Assembly (NCBI GenBank): GCA_900544375.1
Contig: UQUZ01000008.1
Span: 1-64,000, forward strand
Source of the DNA: an uncultured Oscillospiraceae bacterium
GTDB lineage: Bacteria; Bacillota; Clostridia; Oscillospirales; Acutalibacteraceae
Reading direction: 5' to 3'
DNA: 64,000 nucleotides
This document shows positions 6,711-16,291 of this stretch, piece by piece. How positions within the stretch are numbered: the first letter of the stretch is position 1; the number at the start of each line of letters is the position of its first letter. Both the position numbers and the translations under genes were made by a program. Under the pieces are notes generated by a model. It was given only the letters and a program-made list of their open reading frames with translations. It searched no databases and was not told where the DNA came from.

Positions 6711-7916
6711 ATGAAGGCGCCCTTAGTGCTGACGATCGGTCAGCTGAATGCCTATGTAAAATCGCTGCTTGACGGCGATGACAATTTAAATCATGTATAT
6801 GTCAGTGCGGAAATTTCAAATTTTACCAATCACTACCGGACGGGGCATTTTTATTTTTCTTTGAAGGATGAAAATGCTGTGATCCGCGCGGTGATGTTCC
6901 GCTCGAGCGCGCAGCGGCTCAAATTTCTTCCGCAGGATGGAATGCGTGTGATCGTGCGCGGCCGGGTTTCTCTCTATGAGCGGGATGGGCAGTATCAACT
7001 CTATGTGGATGATTTGCAGCCCGATGGAGTGGGCGCTTTGAATCTCGCCTATGAACAGCTGAAAGAAAAGCTCTCTAAGGAGGGCCTTTTTGCGCCAGAG
7101 CGAAAAAAAACACTTCCACGCTATCCCATGCGGGTGGGAGTTGTCACCTCGCCTACGGGAGCGGCCGTCCGTGATATTATCAATGTGCTCTCCCGGCGAT
7201 TTCCGCTTGCGCAAATTATTTTACAGCCTGTTCAGGTGCAAGGAGCAGATGCACCGGGGCAGATCGCTGATGCTATCCGGCTGTTTAATGAAAAGAAGGC
7301 GGCGGATGTTTTGATTGTTGGCCGGGGAGGTGGATCGCTGGAGGAGCTGTGGGCCTTTAATGAGGAAGAGGTTGCGCGCGCGGTTGCCGCTAGTGAAATC
7401 CCTGTGGTTTCAGCTGTTGGGCATGAAACGGATTTTACCATTTGTGACTTTGCGGCCGATTTGCGTGCGCCTACGCCTTCCGCGGCAGCTGAGCTTTGTG
7501 TGCCGGATGCGCAGGGGGAGCTGGCTAGGGTTCAGATGCTGCGGCACAGCGTTTTTCAACTTGTGCAACGCCGCATGGAATCGGAGCAGCAGCGCCTCGA
7601 TACTTTATCGGCACGGGCGCAGTTGCAGAGCCCCATCCGTCTCCTGGATCACCGGCGCCAATCGCTAGAGGCGTTGAAAAGCAGGCTTGGGCAAACGGTT
7701 TCTGCGCTCCTCCTTCGGCAAAATACACGCCTTGCTCCGCTTATGGGGAAGCTGGATGCGTTGAGCCCCTTGAAGGTGCTTTCTCGTGGGTATGCGATTG
7801 CGTATCACGGCGGCCGCCCTATCTACTCTGCGGCAGAGCTTTCGGCTGGCGATCAGCTTCATCTAAAATGGGCGGATGGCGGCGCGCAATGCGCCATATT
7901 GGAGGTTGATCCCTGA
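6711..7916 (+). CDS. xseA: Exodeoxyribonuclease VII large subunit
   Basis: A 401-residue protein with an N-terminal OB-fold (LTIGQLNAYVKSLLDGD... NHVYVSAEISNF), the catalytic core (VGVVTSPTGAAVRDI, IVGRGGGSLEELWAFN, VSAVGHETDFTICDFAADLRAPTPSAAAE), and a C-terminal coiled-coil ending LSRGYAI. With XseB it degrades single-stranded DNA. ATG 6711 follows the repeat-derived AAAGGA; the frame extends upstream to 6681 within the repeat. xseB follows after 74 bases. Confidence 0.96.
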   Translation: MKAPLVLTIGQLNAYVKSLLDGDDNLNHVYVSAEISNFTNHYRTGHFYFSLKDENAVIRAVMFRSSAQRLKFLPQDGMRVIVRGRVSLYERDGQYQLYVDDLQPDGVGALNLAYEQLKEKLSKEGLFAPERKKTLPRYPMRVGVVTSPTGAAVRDIINVLSRRFPLAQIILQPVQVQGADAPGQIADAIRLFNEKKAADVLIVGRGGGSLEELWAFNEEEVARAVAASEIPVVSAVGHETDFTICDFAADLRAPTPSAAAELCVPDAQGELARVQMLRHSVFQLVQRRMESEQQRLDTLSARAQLQSPIRLLDHRRQSLEALKSRLGQTVSALLLRQNTRLAPLMGKLDALSPLKVLSRGYAIAYHGGRPIYSAAELSAGDQLHLKWADGGAQCAILEVDP

Positions 7917-7990
7917 GATAAACCGATCGGGGAAAACTCAAAAGAACACTCCAGCGATCATTGATGTCTGTGAAAGGACGGAGATTTATT

Positions 7991-8212
7991 TTGAAAGAAG
8001 TTAAAAAAGAGCAAACTTATGAATCTGCTATTGAACGCTTAGAGGAAATCGTAACCCTTTTGGAAGGAAGCTCCCTCCCTTTGGAGGAATCTCTGCGTCT
8101 TTTTGAAGAGGGCACGCGCCTCGCAGGCTATTGCAATACGTGCCTGACGCAGGCGGAAGCACGGGTGACGGAGTTGTCCCAACAAGAGCATATGGAGGAA
8201 TCCCCATGCTGA
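7991..8212 (+). CDS. xseB: Exodeoxyribonuclease VII small subunit
   Basis: A 73-residue protein with TYESAIERLEEIVTLLEGSSLPLEESLRLFEEGTRL, the XseB helical hairpin that binds the XseA coiled coil. I chose TTG 7991 because AAAGGACGGAG ends 7 bases before it; the ATG at 7964 has no ribosome binding site. The stop overlaps the ispA start by 7 bases. Confidence 0.93.
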   Translation: MKEVKKEQTYESAIERLEEIVTLLEGSSLPLEESLRLFEEGTRLAGYCNTCLTQAEARVTELSQQEHMEESPC

Positions 8213-9099
8213 ATTTTGAACGCCAGCAGCAAAATTATCTTTCTATGATAGAAAACAGCCTGCATCTCTACCTACCGGAAGAGGGGCAGGGGCAGGATAT
8301 TCTGTTTCAGGCAATGGCTTATAGCTTAGAAAACGGCGGCAAACGAATTCGCCCTATTCTCACGCTCGCATTCTGCGAAGCGTGCGGGGAAGATCCACAT
8401 GCCGCACTGCCCTTTGCCTGTGCGGTGGAAATGATCCACACCTATTCGCTGATCCACGATGATTTGCCCTGTATGGATGATGACGATATGCGGCGTGGCA
8501 AGCCCTCCAGCCATGTAAAATTTGGAGAGGCAAACGCGCTTCTGGCCGGGGATGCTCTTTTGACGCTTGCTTTCGAAACGATGCTTGACCAGCGTTCCGG
8601 CTATCCGGTTGATCCCAAACGGACGATTCAGGCGGCCGCTGTGCTGGCGCATGCTGCGGGCGGCCAGGGGATGATCGGCGGTCAGGTAATTGATCTGGCT
8701 AGCGAAGGCAGGCAGATCCCGCTGGATCGGCTGAAAGTGATGGACTCTCTTAAAACGGGCGCCTTGATTGACGCCGCCGCACAGATGGGCTGTGTGGTTG
8801 CAGGGGCAGGGGAGACAATTTGTAAAGCAGCATCCCTGTACAGCTCCTGTATTGGACTTGCCTTCCAGATCGTTGACGATATTCTAGATATGACGAGCAG
8901 CAGTGATGTGCTTGGCAAGCCGGTGGGGAGCGACCGGGAAAAGGAAAAATCAACCTATGTTTCCCTCTTGGGCTTGGATGCTTCCCGCCGCCTCGTCACG
9001 GAATTGACTGCGACAGCACGGGAGACGCTCTCGATCTTTGAGGAGCGGGCCTCCTTTTTGTTGGAGCTTACAGAACGGCTTGCAACGCGTGAGAAATAG
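8206..9099 (+). CDS. ispA: Polyprenyl (farnesyl/geranyl) diphosphate synthase
   Basis: A 297-residue trans-prenyltransferase with the first aspartate-rich motif in HDDLPCMDDDDMRRGKP (about residue 85) and the second in IVDDILD (about 225). The spacing and the residues before the first motif fit short-chain FPP synthase of bacterial type. It condenses IPP with DMAPP/GPP and supplies undecaprenyl and quinone synthesis. It overlaps xseB and lies just before dxs, so the isoprenoid precursor gene and the condensing enzyme are in one operon. GGAGGAA lies ahead of ATG 8206. Confidence 0.94.
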   Translation: MLNFERQQQNYLSMIENSLHLYLPEEGQGQDILFQAMAYSLENGGKRIRPILTLAFCEACGEDPHAALPFACAVEMIHTYSLIHDDLPCMDDDDMRRGKPSSHVKFGEANALLAGDALLTLAFETMLDQRSGYPVDPKRTIQAAAVLAHAAGGQGMIGGQVIDLASEGRQIPLDRLKVMDSLKTGALIDAAAQMGCVVAGAGETICKAASLYSSCIGLAFQIVDDILDMTSSSDVLGKPVGSDREKEKSTYVSLLGLDASRRLVTELTATARETLSIFEERASFLLELTERLATREK

Positions 9100-9136
9100 G
9101 CGGCCTTCTATTCTGTCTGTTAGGAGCATTGCTGAT

Positions 9137-11020
9137 ATGAATGAGAATCAGATTCTTTCACAGATACATTCTCCAGACGATGTAAAGCAGCTGGAGGAAA
9201 ATCGCTTGGGTGAGCTGGCCACTGAAATTCGCAAGGTGTTGGTGGAAACCGTTTCCCAGACGGGCGGCCATTTGGCCTCTAACTTGGGGGTGGTGGAGCT
9301 GACGATTGCGCTGCACCGCGTGTTTGATTCTCCAAGGGATCAAATCGTATTCGATGTGGGCCACCAGGCCTATACCCATAAGCTGCTGACCGGGCGCTAC
9401 AGCCAATTTTCCACTCTGCGCACAGAAAACGGTCTTTCCGGCTTTGAACGGCCCAATGAGAGCGAGCACGATGTTTTTTACAGTGGGCACAGCAGCACCT
9501 CCATCTCCTCCGCCTATGGGCTTTCCGCTGCAAAAAAGTTGGCAAAAGATGATCACTATGTGATCGCTGTCATCGGCGACGGCGCTTTAACGGGCGGGTT
9601 AGCCTACGAAGGGCTCAACAACGCCGGGCGTACGCACAGCAGGCTAATTGTAATTTTGAATGATAATGAAATGTCGATTTCGCATAATGTTGGTTCTATG
9701 GCGCGTTATCTTGCTGTGATCCGCTCGAAGCCTGGTTATTTTCGGTTGAAGGCGCGTATAGAGGGCTTTTTAAACCATATCCCGCTAGTGGGTAAGAAAA
9801 TATCCAATCTGGTTTTTCGATCAAAATCAGTTTTGAAAAATTTAATTTATCAAAGCACAATTTTTGAAGATATGGGCTTTCAATATATGGGCCCGATCGA
9901 CGGGCACAATTTGGAGCAGCTTCAGGAGGCGCTTGAGGGCGCTAAGATGCTGCATCGGCCGGTTCTTTTGCATATCAACACTGTGAAGGGAAAGGGCTAT
10001 GATTTTGCAGAACGTGAGCCGAACAAATTCCACGGGATTTCAAAGTTTGATATTAATACTGGGGAACCCGTTTTTTCTAGCACCAGTTTTTCTGAGATGT
10101 TTGGCAGGGCGTTATGCGATTTTGCGCAGAAGGATGAGCGGATTTGCGCCATCACGGCCGCCATGGCGCTGGGCACGGGCCTTGATGCCTTCAGCAAAGC
10201 GTTTCCCGACCGCTTTTTCGATGTAGGAATCGCAGAGGAGCACGCGGTAACCTTTGCCTCGGGCCTTGCAAAAAATCATATGCTGCCGGTGTTTGCGGTA
10301 TATTCAACCTTCTTGCAGCGTTGTTACGATCAGTTGATCCATGACGCCTCGCTGCAAGGAAATAAAATGGTGCTTGCAATTGACCGCGCCGGTTTCGTCG
10401 GGGAGGATGGGGAAACCCATCAGGGCCTGTTTGATATGGCTTTACTCAACAGCGTGCCAGATTTGACGATTTATTCGCCCTCCACCTTTTCAGAACTGAA
10501 AAATGATCTGGGCAACGCTTTTTATATTGATAAAGGGATTGTGGCCGTGCGGTATCCGCGCGGAACCGAGCGCGAATTCCCCGCAGATTATACGCCCTCC
10601 TTTGACTCTTTCACTCATTATGGCGAAGCGTGGGCAAAAATTGTGATCGTTACCTTTGGCCGGCTGTTTTCTAATGCCTGCATGGCGCTTGCTACCCTGC
10701 GGGAAAAGGGCATAAGCGCGCGGATCATCAAGCTTAACCGGATTAAGCCTATTGATATCCGTGCCGTTCAATCAGCCCGTTTGGGGGAACAGATTTTTTT
10801 CTTTGAGGAAGGTGTGCGTACTGGCGGCATCGGGGAGCATTTTGCCGCCTTGCTGTTGGAGAAGGGCTTTCAGGGTAGCTTCCATTTAACAGCAGTGGAG
10901 GATTGCTTTGTTCGACAAGCGGCGGTACCTTCGCTGATGGCGCAATACCACATGGATGCGGACGGTATGGTTCAAGTGATTTTGAGGGAGGCGGCGGAGC
11001 ATGGCAAAACAACGGCTTGA
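9137..11020 (+). CDS. dxs: 1-deoxy-D-xylulose-5-phosphate synthase
   Basis: A 627-residue thiamine diphosphate enzyme that condenses pyruvate with glyceraldehyde 3-phosphate in the MEP pathway. Visible motifs are HLASNLGVVELTIALH, DVGHQAY, SGHSSTSISSAYG, the ThDP-binding GDGALTGGLAYEGLNN, and the pyrimidine-domain VGIAEEHAVTFASGLA and AIDRAGFVGEDGETHQG. Length matches the family. ATG 9137 follows TTAGGAG. Its end overlaps tlyA by 20 bases. Two further MEP genes, ispD and ispF, are at 34.8-36.0 kb. Confidence 0.96.
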   Translation: MNENQILSQIHSPDDVKQLEENRLGELATEIRKVLVETVSQTGGHLASNLGVVELTIALHRVFDSPRDQIVFDVGHQAYTHKLLTGRYSQFSTLRTENGLSGFERPNESEHDVFYSGHSSTSISSAYGLSAAKKLAKDDHYVIAVIGDGALTGGLAYEGLNNAGRTHSRLIVILNDNEMSISHNVGSMARYLAVIRSKPGYFRLKARIEGFLNHIPLVGKKISNLVFRSKSVLKNLIYQSTIFEDMGFQYMGPIDGHNLEQLQEALEGAKMLHRPVLLHINTVKGKGYDFAEREPNKFHGISKFDINTGEPVFSSTSFSEMFGRALCDFAQKDERICAITAAMALGTGLDAFSKAFPDRFFDVGIAEEHAVTFASGLAKNHMLPVFAVYSTFLQRCYDQLIHDASLQGNKMVLAIDRAGFVGEDGETHQGLFDMALLNSVPDLTIYSPSTFSELKNDLGNAFYIDKGIVAVRYPRGTEREFPADYTPSFDSFTHYGEAWAKIVIVTFGRLFSNACMALATLREKGISARIIKLNRIKPIDIRAVQSARLGEQIFFFEEGVRTGGIGEHFAALLLEKGFQGSFHLTAVEDCFVRQAAVPSLMAQYHMDADGMVQVILREAAEHGKTTA

Positions 11021-11840
11021 CGTTGCCGTTTTTGAGCGGGGGCTTGCGCCCAGCCGGGAAAAAGCGCAGGCGCTCATCATGGCCGGGCAGATTTATCTCA
11101 ACGGTCAAAAGGTCTCCAAAGCGGGTGCCAGCGTAAAGCCGGAGGATCAAATTGAGCTTCACGGCACACAGCTCCCCTTCGTCAGCAGAGGCGGCCTTAA
11201 GCTTAATAAGGCGATGCAGTGCTTTCCCATCACGCTAGAGCAGAAAATTTGCATGGATGTTGGCGCCTCCACCGGTGGCTTTACGGATTGCATGCTGCAA
11301 AATGGAGCCCGCAAGGTTTATGCGATCGATGTTGGCTACGGCCAGCTTGCCTGGAAGCTACGCACAGATGAGCGCGTTGTGAATTTGGAGCGTACAAATT
11401 TCCGCTATGTGACGCAGGAGCAGGTGCCGGATGCAATCGGTTTTGCGAGCGTGGATGTTTCATTCATCTCCTTGCGCTTGATTTTACCGGTGCTGTTTTG
11501 CCTCTTGCAGAAGGATGGCGAAGCCGTTTGCTTGATCAAGCCTCAGTTTGAAGCTGGGCGCGAGAAGGTTGGCAAAAAGGGCGTTGTGCGCGACCCTGCC
11601 ACACACCGGCAGGTGATAGAGGCCGTCTGCTCTTTTGCGCTGGAAACAGGCTTTTCTATTTCGGGGCTAACGTTTTCCCCGGTAAAAGGTCCGGAAGGTA
11701 ATATTGAATATTTGATTTATCTAAAAAAAAGCGCGCCGCTCCAAAGGCCCGATGCCATTGAGATTGAAGAGGTTGTGACACTGGCACATCGCTCGTTGGA
11801 GAAAAGCGGGCGGGCGATCCTGCCGGAAGGGGGGAGATGA
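11001..11840 (+). CDS. tlyA: TlyA-family rRNA (cytidine-2'-O)-methyltransferase
   Basis: A 279-residue protein with an N-terminal S4 RNA-binding domain (KQRLDVAVFERGLAPSREKAQALIMAGQIYLNGQ) and a FtsJ-like Rossmann methyltransferase domain (DVGASTGGFTDCMLQNGA; KPQFE). Family members methylate 16S/23S rRNA; some were first named hemolysins. The conserved dxs-tlyA-nadK-argR-recN order supports the call. The start lies inside dxs with GGAGGCGGAGC as ribosome binding site. Confidence 0.94.
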   Translation: MAKQRLDVAVFERGLAPSREKAQALIMAGQIYLNGQKVSKAGASVKPEDQIELHGTQLPFVSRGGLKLNKAMQCFPITLEQKICMDVGASTGGFTDCMLQNGARKVYAIDVGYGQLAWKLRTDERVVNLERTNFRYVTQEQVPDAIGFASVDVSFISLRLILPVLFCLLQKDGEAVCLIKPQFEAGREKVGKKGVVRDPATHRQVIEAVCSFALETGFSISGLTFSPVKGPEGNIEYLIYLKKSAPLQRPDAIEIEEVVTLAHRSLEKSGRAILPEGGR

Positions 11841-11846
11841 GAACAT

Positions 11847-12707
11847 ATGAAGCTCGCAGTATTGCCGAACCTGACAAAAAAGAACGCGCGGGAAATCGCG
11901 CTCTCCGTCCTCCGGGAGGGGAAGGCGCTCGGCATCCAGTGCGTGATGTGCGATTCGTTAAAAGCTGATTTTATCCAGGGGGATTTTTCTTTTCTCCCAG
12001 AGCAGGAGGCGCTACAATCCGCCGATTTTGTGGTTTCTATTGGCGGAGACGGCACTATGATCCACGATGCCAAGCTCGCGGCGCCCTTGCATAAGCCTGT
12101 GCTCGGCATCAATGCGGGCCGCCTCGGCTTCATGGCGGGTTTAGAGCCGCAGGAAATCTTCCTGCTAAAAAATTTGGTCTGCAACAATTTTGCAATTGAC
12201 CGGAGAATGCTGCTTGATGTAAAATTAAAAAAAGACGGCCAAATTTGTTATCGATCCCAATGCATCAATGATGTTGCTCTTGTGCGCGGTGAAGAACTTC
12301 GGCTGCTGGAATGCAGCGCGTTTTGTGATGGGCAGCCCATTGCGCGGTATATGGCGGACGGCATGGTGGTTGCAACGCCCACCGGCTCCACGGCTTATTC
12401 TCTATCTGCGGGCGGGCCTGTGGTGGACCCATCTTTAGAATGCCTGTTGCTCACACCGGTTTGCGCGCACTCCTTATTCAGCCGGCCTATGCTGTTTCGT
12501 CCGGACGCCAAGCTTTCTCTATGCGCCGAAATGCGTGACGGGGGCAGCGTTTATCTCTCATGCGATGGGGAGACAGAAAAAATTCCGGAGGATTGCACGC
12601 TTGAGGTAACAAAGTCGGAGCTTTACGCAGATTTTATCCGGATGAAAAACGATACCTTTATGGACCGCTTGCAGGCGAAATTTTTTAAGAGGGGGCCCCT
12701 GGTTTGA
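11847..12707 (+). CDS. nadK: NAD kinase
   Basis: A 286-residue ATP-NAD kinase with SIGGDGTMI (the GGDG site, about residue 67), NDVALVRG, and DGMVVATPTGSTAYSLSAGGP. It makes NADP. GGGGAGATGAG lies before ATG 11847. Its stop overlaps the argR TTG start (TTGA), so they are coupled. Confidence 0.95.
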   Translation: MKLAVLPNLTKKNAREIALSVLREGKALGIQCVMCDSLKADFIQGDFSFLPEQEALQSADFVVSIGGDGTMIHDAKLAAPLHKPVLGINAGRLGFMAGLEPQEIFLLKNLVCNNFAIDRRMLLDVKLKKDGQICYRSQCINDVALVRGEELRLLECSAFCDGQPIARYMADGMVVATPTGSTAYSLSAGGPVVDPSLECLLLTPVCAHSLFSRPMLFRPDAKLSLCAEMRDGGSVYLSCDGETEKIPEDCTLEVTKSELYADFIRMKNDTFMDRLQAKFFKRGPLV

Positions 12708-13159
12708 AACGGAAACGGCATGCACTGATTCTGGAGCTGATCCAGCAATACGAGATTACCACGCAGGACGAGCTGCTTGCAAAGCTGCGGGAAAATGGAT
12801 TTGAGGTCACACAGGCGACCGTATCCCGCGATATCAAAGAATTGCGGCTTGTCAAGGCGATGTCTCCCAGCGGGCAATACCGGTATATGGCCGGCGCGGC
12901 GCAGGGCGACGAATATCTCGCAAAATTCTATACGATCTTCTCCGGCTCCGTCATTTCTGTTGATTATGCGGGGAACACCTGTGTGGTGAAGTGCTATGCG
13001 GGCATGGCGCAGGCGGCCTGTGCGGCCATTGATGCGATGCATTTTGAGGGGATCGTCGGCACGCTGGCGGGGGATGATACGATTTTTGTACTTTGCCGCA
13101 CGCCTGAATTAACGCAGCAGCTGAAAAGCTCTCTTGACAAAATGCTGCAAAACGGATAA
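12704..13159 (+). CDS. argR: Arginine repressor family regulator
   Basis: A 151-residue ArgR/AhrC protein with an N-terminal winged helix (KRHALILELIQQYEITTQDELLAKL; TVSRDIKELRLVK) and a C-terminal oligomerisation and arginine-binding domain (GTLAGDDTIFVL). The start is TTG overlapping the nadK stop, with GAGGGGG upstream. No arginine biosynthesis gene lies in the window; in Firmicutes ArgR commonly sits before recN, as here. Confidence 0.93.
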   Translation: MKRKRHALILELIQQYEITTQDELLAKLRENGFEVTQATVSRDIKELRLVKAMSPSGQYRYMAGAAQGDEYLAKFYTIFSGSVISVDYAGNTCVVKCYAGMAQAACAAIDAMHFEGIVGTLAGDDTIFVLCRTPELTQQLKSSLDKMLQNG

Positions 13160-13186
13160 CGCATTTTCAGAAAGGCATGGTTCGTT

Positions 13187-14866
13187 ATGCTGACAAGCCT
13201 TCAAATTGAAAATATTGCTGTGATCGAAAAAGCGGAAATCAGCTTTAATAAGGGCCTGAATGTTTTAACGGGTGAAACGGGCGCGGGCAAATCGATCATT
13301 ATTGATTCCATTAACGCGGTGCTCGGCGAGCGCACCACGCGGGAGCTTGTGCGCTCCGGCGCACCTTCCGCCAAAGTGTCGGCACTCTTTTTTGAGATTT
13401 CAAGGCCTGCTATGCAGGTTTTGGAATCCTTCGGCATAGAGCCGGAGGAGGATGGAAATCTCCTGATCCAGCGCTCTATTAGCGCGGATGGGCGCAGTGT
13501 ATGTCGGATCAATGGCAAGACGGCGACTGTGTCTATGCTGCGCCAGATTGGGGGCGAGTTGATTAATATCCATGGGCAGCACGACAGTCAGTCGCTCCTA
13601 TCGCCGGATAAACACCTCGGTTTCATTGATGCGCTCGCGCAGGATAGCAAGCTCTTAGAGCAATATCACAGCCTTTATGCCGCCTATGTCAAAGTCAGGC
13701 GCGCTTTAAATGAATTGCAAATGGATGAAGAGGAAAAGCTGCGAAAAACAGACTTGCTCCGATTTCAGATTGACGAATTGGAATCGGCTAACCTGCAAAT
13801 CGGGGAGCAGGAGCGCCTGATACAGGAGCGCGCTCGCTGCCTGAATGCCGAAAAAATCCTTCAGAGCCTGCGCAGGGCCTACGATGCGATCAATGGCACA
13901 GAGGAAACGCTTGGCGCGTTGCAGCTGTTTACAGATGCTGCGGCGAGCTTGCAGGAGGCGGCGCGATATGATGCTGCTGTGGAGAAAACAGCGCAGGAGG
14001 TTTTGGATCTCTCCTATAATGTGGAGGCCTATACCGATGAGATCCGCAATGCGTTCGACTCGCTTTCCTATGATCCTGGAGATTTGGAGCGAATTGAAGA
14101 GCGGCTGGATCAGCTTTATAAGCTCTCCCGGAAATATGGAGAAACGGAAGAGGAAATGATCGCTTATCTAGAGAACGCACAGAAAGAGCTGGATGAGATC
14201 GCTTTTTCAGAGGAGCGGACAGAAGCGCTCCATGGAGAGCGGCGGGAATTGGTGCGTAAAATCAAGGCGTTGGCGGTAACGCTTTCCGAGGTCCGCAGGC
14301 AGTCGGGAGAGCTCTTTACCAAGCAGGTGGAGGAGGAGCTGGCCTATCTCGATATGCCGCACGTACATTTCCTTGTCCGCCATGAGCAGGTAAAACCCGG
14401 GCCGAACGGCGCGGATGAGATTGAATTTTTAATCTCCGCGAATCCCGGCGAGCCGCCGCGCCCATTGGCGAAGATCGCCTCGGGCGGAGAGCTGTCCCGC
14501 ATCATGCTGGCAATCAAAAATGTATTATCCGGCAGCGACGAAATCGGCACGTTGATTTTTGATGAGATTGATACGGGTGTGAGCGGCCGGGCTGCGCAGA
14601 AGATCGCGCTAAAATTAAAGCAGGTGTCAGCCGGGCGACAGGTGATCTGCGTGACGCACCTGGCGCAGATTGCAGCCCAGGCAGATTGCCATCTCCTGAT
14701 CCAAAAAACCGTGCGGGAGGAAAAAACCTACACCCAGGTAGACGCGCTCGATTTTGAGGGGCGCAAGCGCGAGCTTGCCCGGATCATGGGCGGCATGGAG
14801 GAGATCACGCCGTTGCAGCTGCAAAGCGCGGAGGAATTGCTGCGGGCGGCTGAAATGGATTCTTAA
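13187..14866 (+). CDS. recN: DNA repair protein RecN
   Basis: A 559-residue SMC-like ATPase: Walker A GETGAGKSI near residue 35, long coiled-coil arms (about 150-340), signature LAKIASGGELSRIMLAIK, Walker B TLIFDEIDTGVSG and the D/H loop VICVTHLAQIAAQAD. It acts early in double-strand break repair. AGAAAGGCATGG precedes ATG 13187. It closes the operon, followed by a terminator. Confidence 0.96.
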   Translation: MLTSLQIENIAVIEKAEISFNKGLNVLTGETGAGKSIIIDSINAVLGERTTRELVRSGAPSAKVSALFFEISRPAMQVLESFGIEPEEDGNLLIQRSISADGRSVCRINGKTATVSMLRQIGGELINIHGQHDSQSLLSPDKHLGFIDALAQDSKLLEQYHSLYAAYVKVRRALNELQMDEEEKLRKTDLLRFQIDELESANLQIGEQERLIQERARCLNAEKILQSLRRAYDAINGTEETLGALQLFTDAAASLQEAARYDAAVEKTAQEVLDLSYNVEAYTDEIRNAFDSLSYDPGDLERIEERLDQLYKLSRKYGETEEEMIAYLENAQKELDEIAFSEERTEALHGERRELVRKIKALAVTLSEVRRQSGELFTKQVEEELAYLDMPHVHFLVRHEQVKPGPNGADEIEFLISANPGEPPRPLAKIASGGELSRIMLAIKNVLSGSDEIGTLIFDEIDTGVSGRAAQKIALKLKQVSAGRQVICVTHLAQIAAQADCHLLIQKTVREEKTYTQVDALDFEGRKRELARIMGGMEEITPLQLQSAEELLRAAEMDS

Positions 14867-14897
14867 ACGCTTGATTCTTTATCAGTAAAATAGCAGA

Positions 14898-14937
14898 GCG
14901 GAGATATCGAAATAGGTATCTCCGCCCATTTATTTTG
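14898..14937 (+). terminator. Rho-independent terminator after recN
   Basis: GCGGAGATA (14898-14906) pairs perfectly with TATCTCCGC (14917-14925), followed by a T-rich tail. It ends the nusB-recN run and separates it from the AT-rich sigma factor module. Confidence 0.85.
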
Positions 14938-15026
14938 TGATGCTGCTGGTGATTTCAAAATTGTTGTTACCTTTTTCAAAATATTGCAACCACTATTATG
15001 TAGGCTTTTATGAAAGGAAGCGTGTT

Positions 15027-15542
15027 GTGGACTCATTTGATGAATTATATCAGAATTACAACAAAGATATTTTTCGATTTTTATATAAGCTATGCGGTTA
15101 TGATCGCGTGCTTGCAGAAGATTTGATGCAGGAAACTTTTCTGCATGCTTATTTAGGCATTACAAATTTCAAAGCGCTGTGCAGTGTGAAAACTTGGCTG
15201 ATGCAAATCGCGAAAAATAGATATTTCCTGTTTTTAAGACGGGAAGAAAAGCGCACGCCTATTGTTTCTTTAGAGATTCTGATAACGGATCTCTTTGATG
15301 AAGGCTTAAACGTAACAGACGGTTTATATGAACAGCAATTGATCTCCGATTCTCTTGATATTGTATTTTTAATGTCCGAAAAAATGAAAATCGTTTTTCT
15401 TGATCGAATCTATTATGATATGTCGTATATCGAAATAGCAGAGCATCTTTCCATATCAGTGGGATCGGCAAAGATGCTTTTCCACAGAGCGAAATTGCTG
15501 TTACAAAAACAACTAAAGGAGAATTATGGATATGAAATATGA
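15027..15542 (+). CDS. ECF-type RNA polymerase sigma factor
   Basis: A 171-residue sigma-70 family protein: region 2 in FDELYQNYNKDIFRFLYKLCG...LAEDLMQETFLHAYL and SVKTWLMQIAKNRYFLFLRRE; region 4 in MSYIEIAEHLSISVGSAKMLFHRAKLLLQKQ. The start is GTG 15027 with AAAGGAAG 7 bases upstream; the open frame to 14937 crosses the recN terminator and is not used. It overlaps the anti-sigma gene. Base composition is clearly richer in A+T than the flanking operon, a possible sign of transfer. Confidence 0.92.
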   Translation: MDSFDELYQNYNKDIFRFLYKLCGYDRVLAEDLMQETFLHAYLGITNFKALCSVKTWLMQIAKNRYFLFLRREEKRTPIVSLEILITDLFDEGLNVTDGLYEQQLISDSLDIVFLMSEKMKIVFLDRIYYDMSYIEIAEHLSISVGSAKMLFHRAKLLLQKQLKENYGYEI

Positions 15543-16179
15543 TTGTGCATTGATTCAGGATGTTGTGTCTTTATATCACGAGGAAGTGTTGAGTGAGCGC
15601 AGCAAAGAGGTAGTAAATGATCATTTGAAGATGTGTTCAGAATGTAGAGAATATTACAATACTTTTTCCTCTTCTGATCCTCCAGTGAATACTGCTATTT
15701 TAGAAATGGGATCATTATCTCATCTTGCAGACAAAATTAAAGAGTATCACGCTTATCAGCTTGGAGTATTCCTATTTTCGATCATTGCCATGTTGACAAT
15801 TGTTTTGCCATGGTTTGGATATCGCGGCGTCACGGAGACAAGGGGTACTATATTATTCAGCTATCCTGCTGCTATTATTGGTTTTGCATTGATGCAGTTT
15901 TCTATTTGGTTCCGCTTTAAGGATTATAAAAATCGTATGATTTGGGGGTATATAGGGTTTGGGTTGGTTTTGCTGACCGAAATCTATGTTTTTTTAACAA
16001 TCACTACAGGCAGCACAATAGGAGTAGATTTTCTTTTATTTCATTTTGATGTGCCGTGCCTCGATGAAATCAATCTGTTCCACAGCTTTTCCAATGCAAG
16101 GTTTGGTTTTTATTTAGGCTTATTGGCAACGGTATGGGATGCAATCGCCTTTTCCTTTTTTGTTCATCGGTTCAAATAA
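15526..16179 (+). CDS. Zinc-finger anti-sigma factor, membrane-bound
   Basis: A 217-residue protein with an N-terminal ZAS motif (H-x3-C-x2-C in HLKMCSECREYY, about residues 33-44) that in this family binds the cognate sigma factor, followed by about five hydrophobic segments (residues 78 to the end). It overlaps the sigma gene by 17 bases, so the two are made together. AAAGGAG lies 6 bases before ATG 15526. The signal it senses is unknown. Confidence 0.88.
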   Translation: MDMKYDCALIQDVVSLYHEEVLSERSKEVVNDHLKMCSECREYYNTFSSSDPPVNTAILEMGSLSHLADKIKEYHAYQLGVFLFSIIAMLTIVLPWFGYRGVTETRGTILFSYPAAIIGFALMQFSIWFRFKDYKNRMIWGYIGFGLVLLTEIYVFLTITTGSTIGVDFLLFHFDVPCLDEINLFHSFSNARFGFYLGLLATVWDAIAFSFFVHRFK

Positions 16180-16227
16180 GGCCACCCCCTCCAATTTGAT
16201 AAACTGATTCTAATTTTTTCCAAAAAT

Positions 16228-16270
16228 AAGCTAGCCCTGCGAGATGCGATCCGCCTCAGGGCTAGCTTTT
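16228..16270. terminator. Bidirectional terminator between anti-sigma and rex
   Basis: AAGCTAGCCCTG (from 16228) pairs with CAGGGCTAGCTT, flanked by A-rich sequence on the left and T-rich on the right, so it can serve the anti-sigma gene from the left and rex from the right. Confidence 0.85.
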
Positions 16271-16291
16271 AAAATCATATGAAAGAAACTG

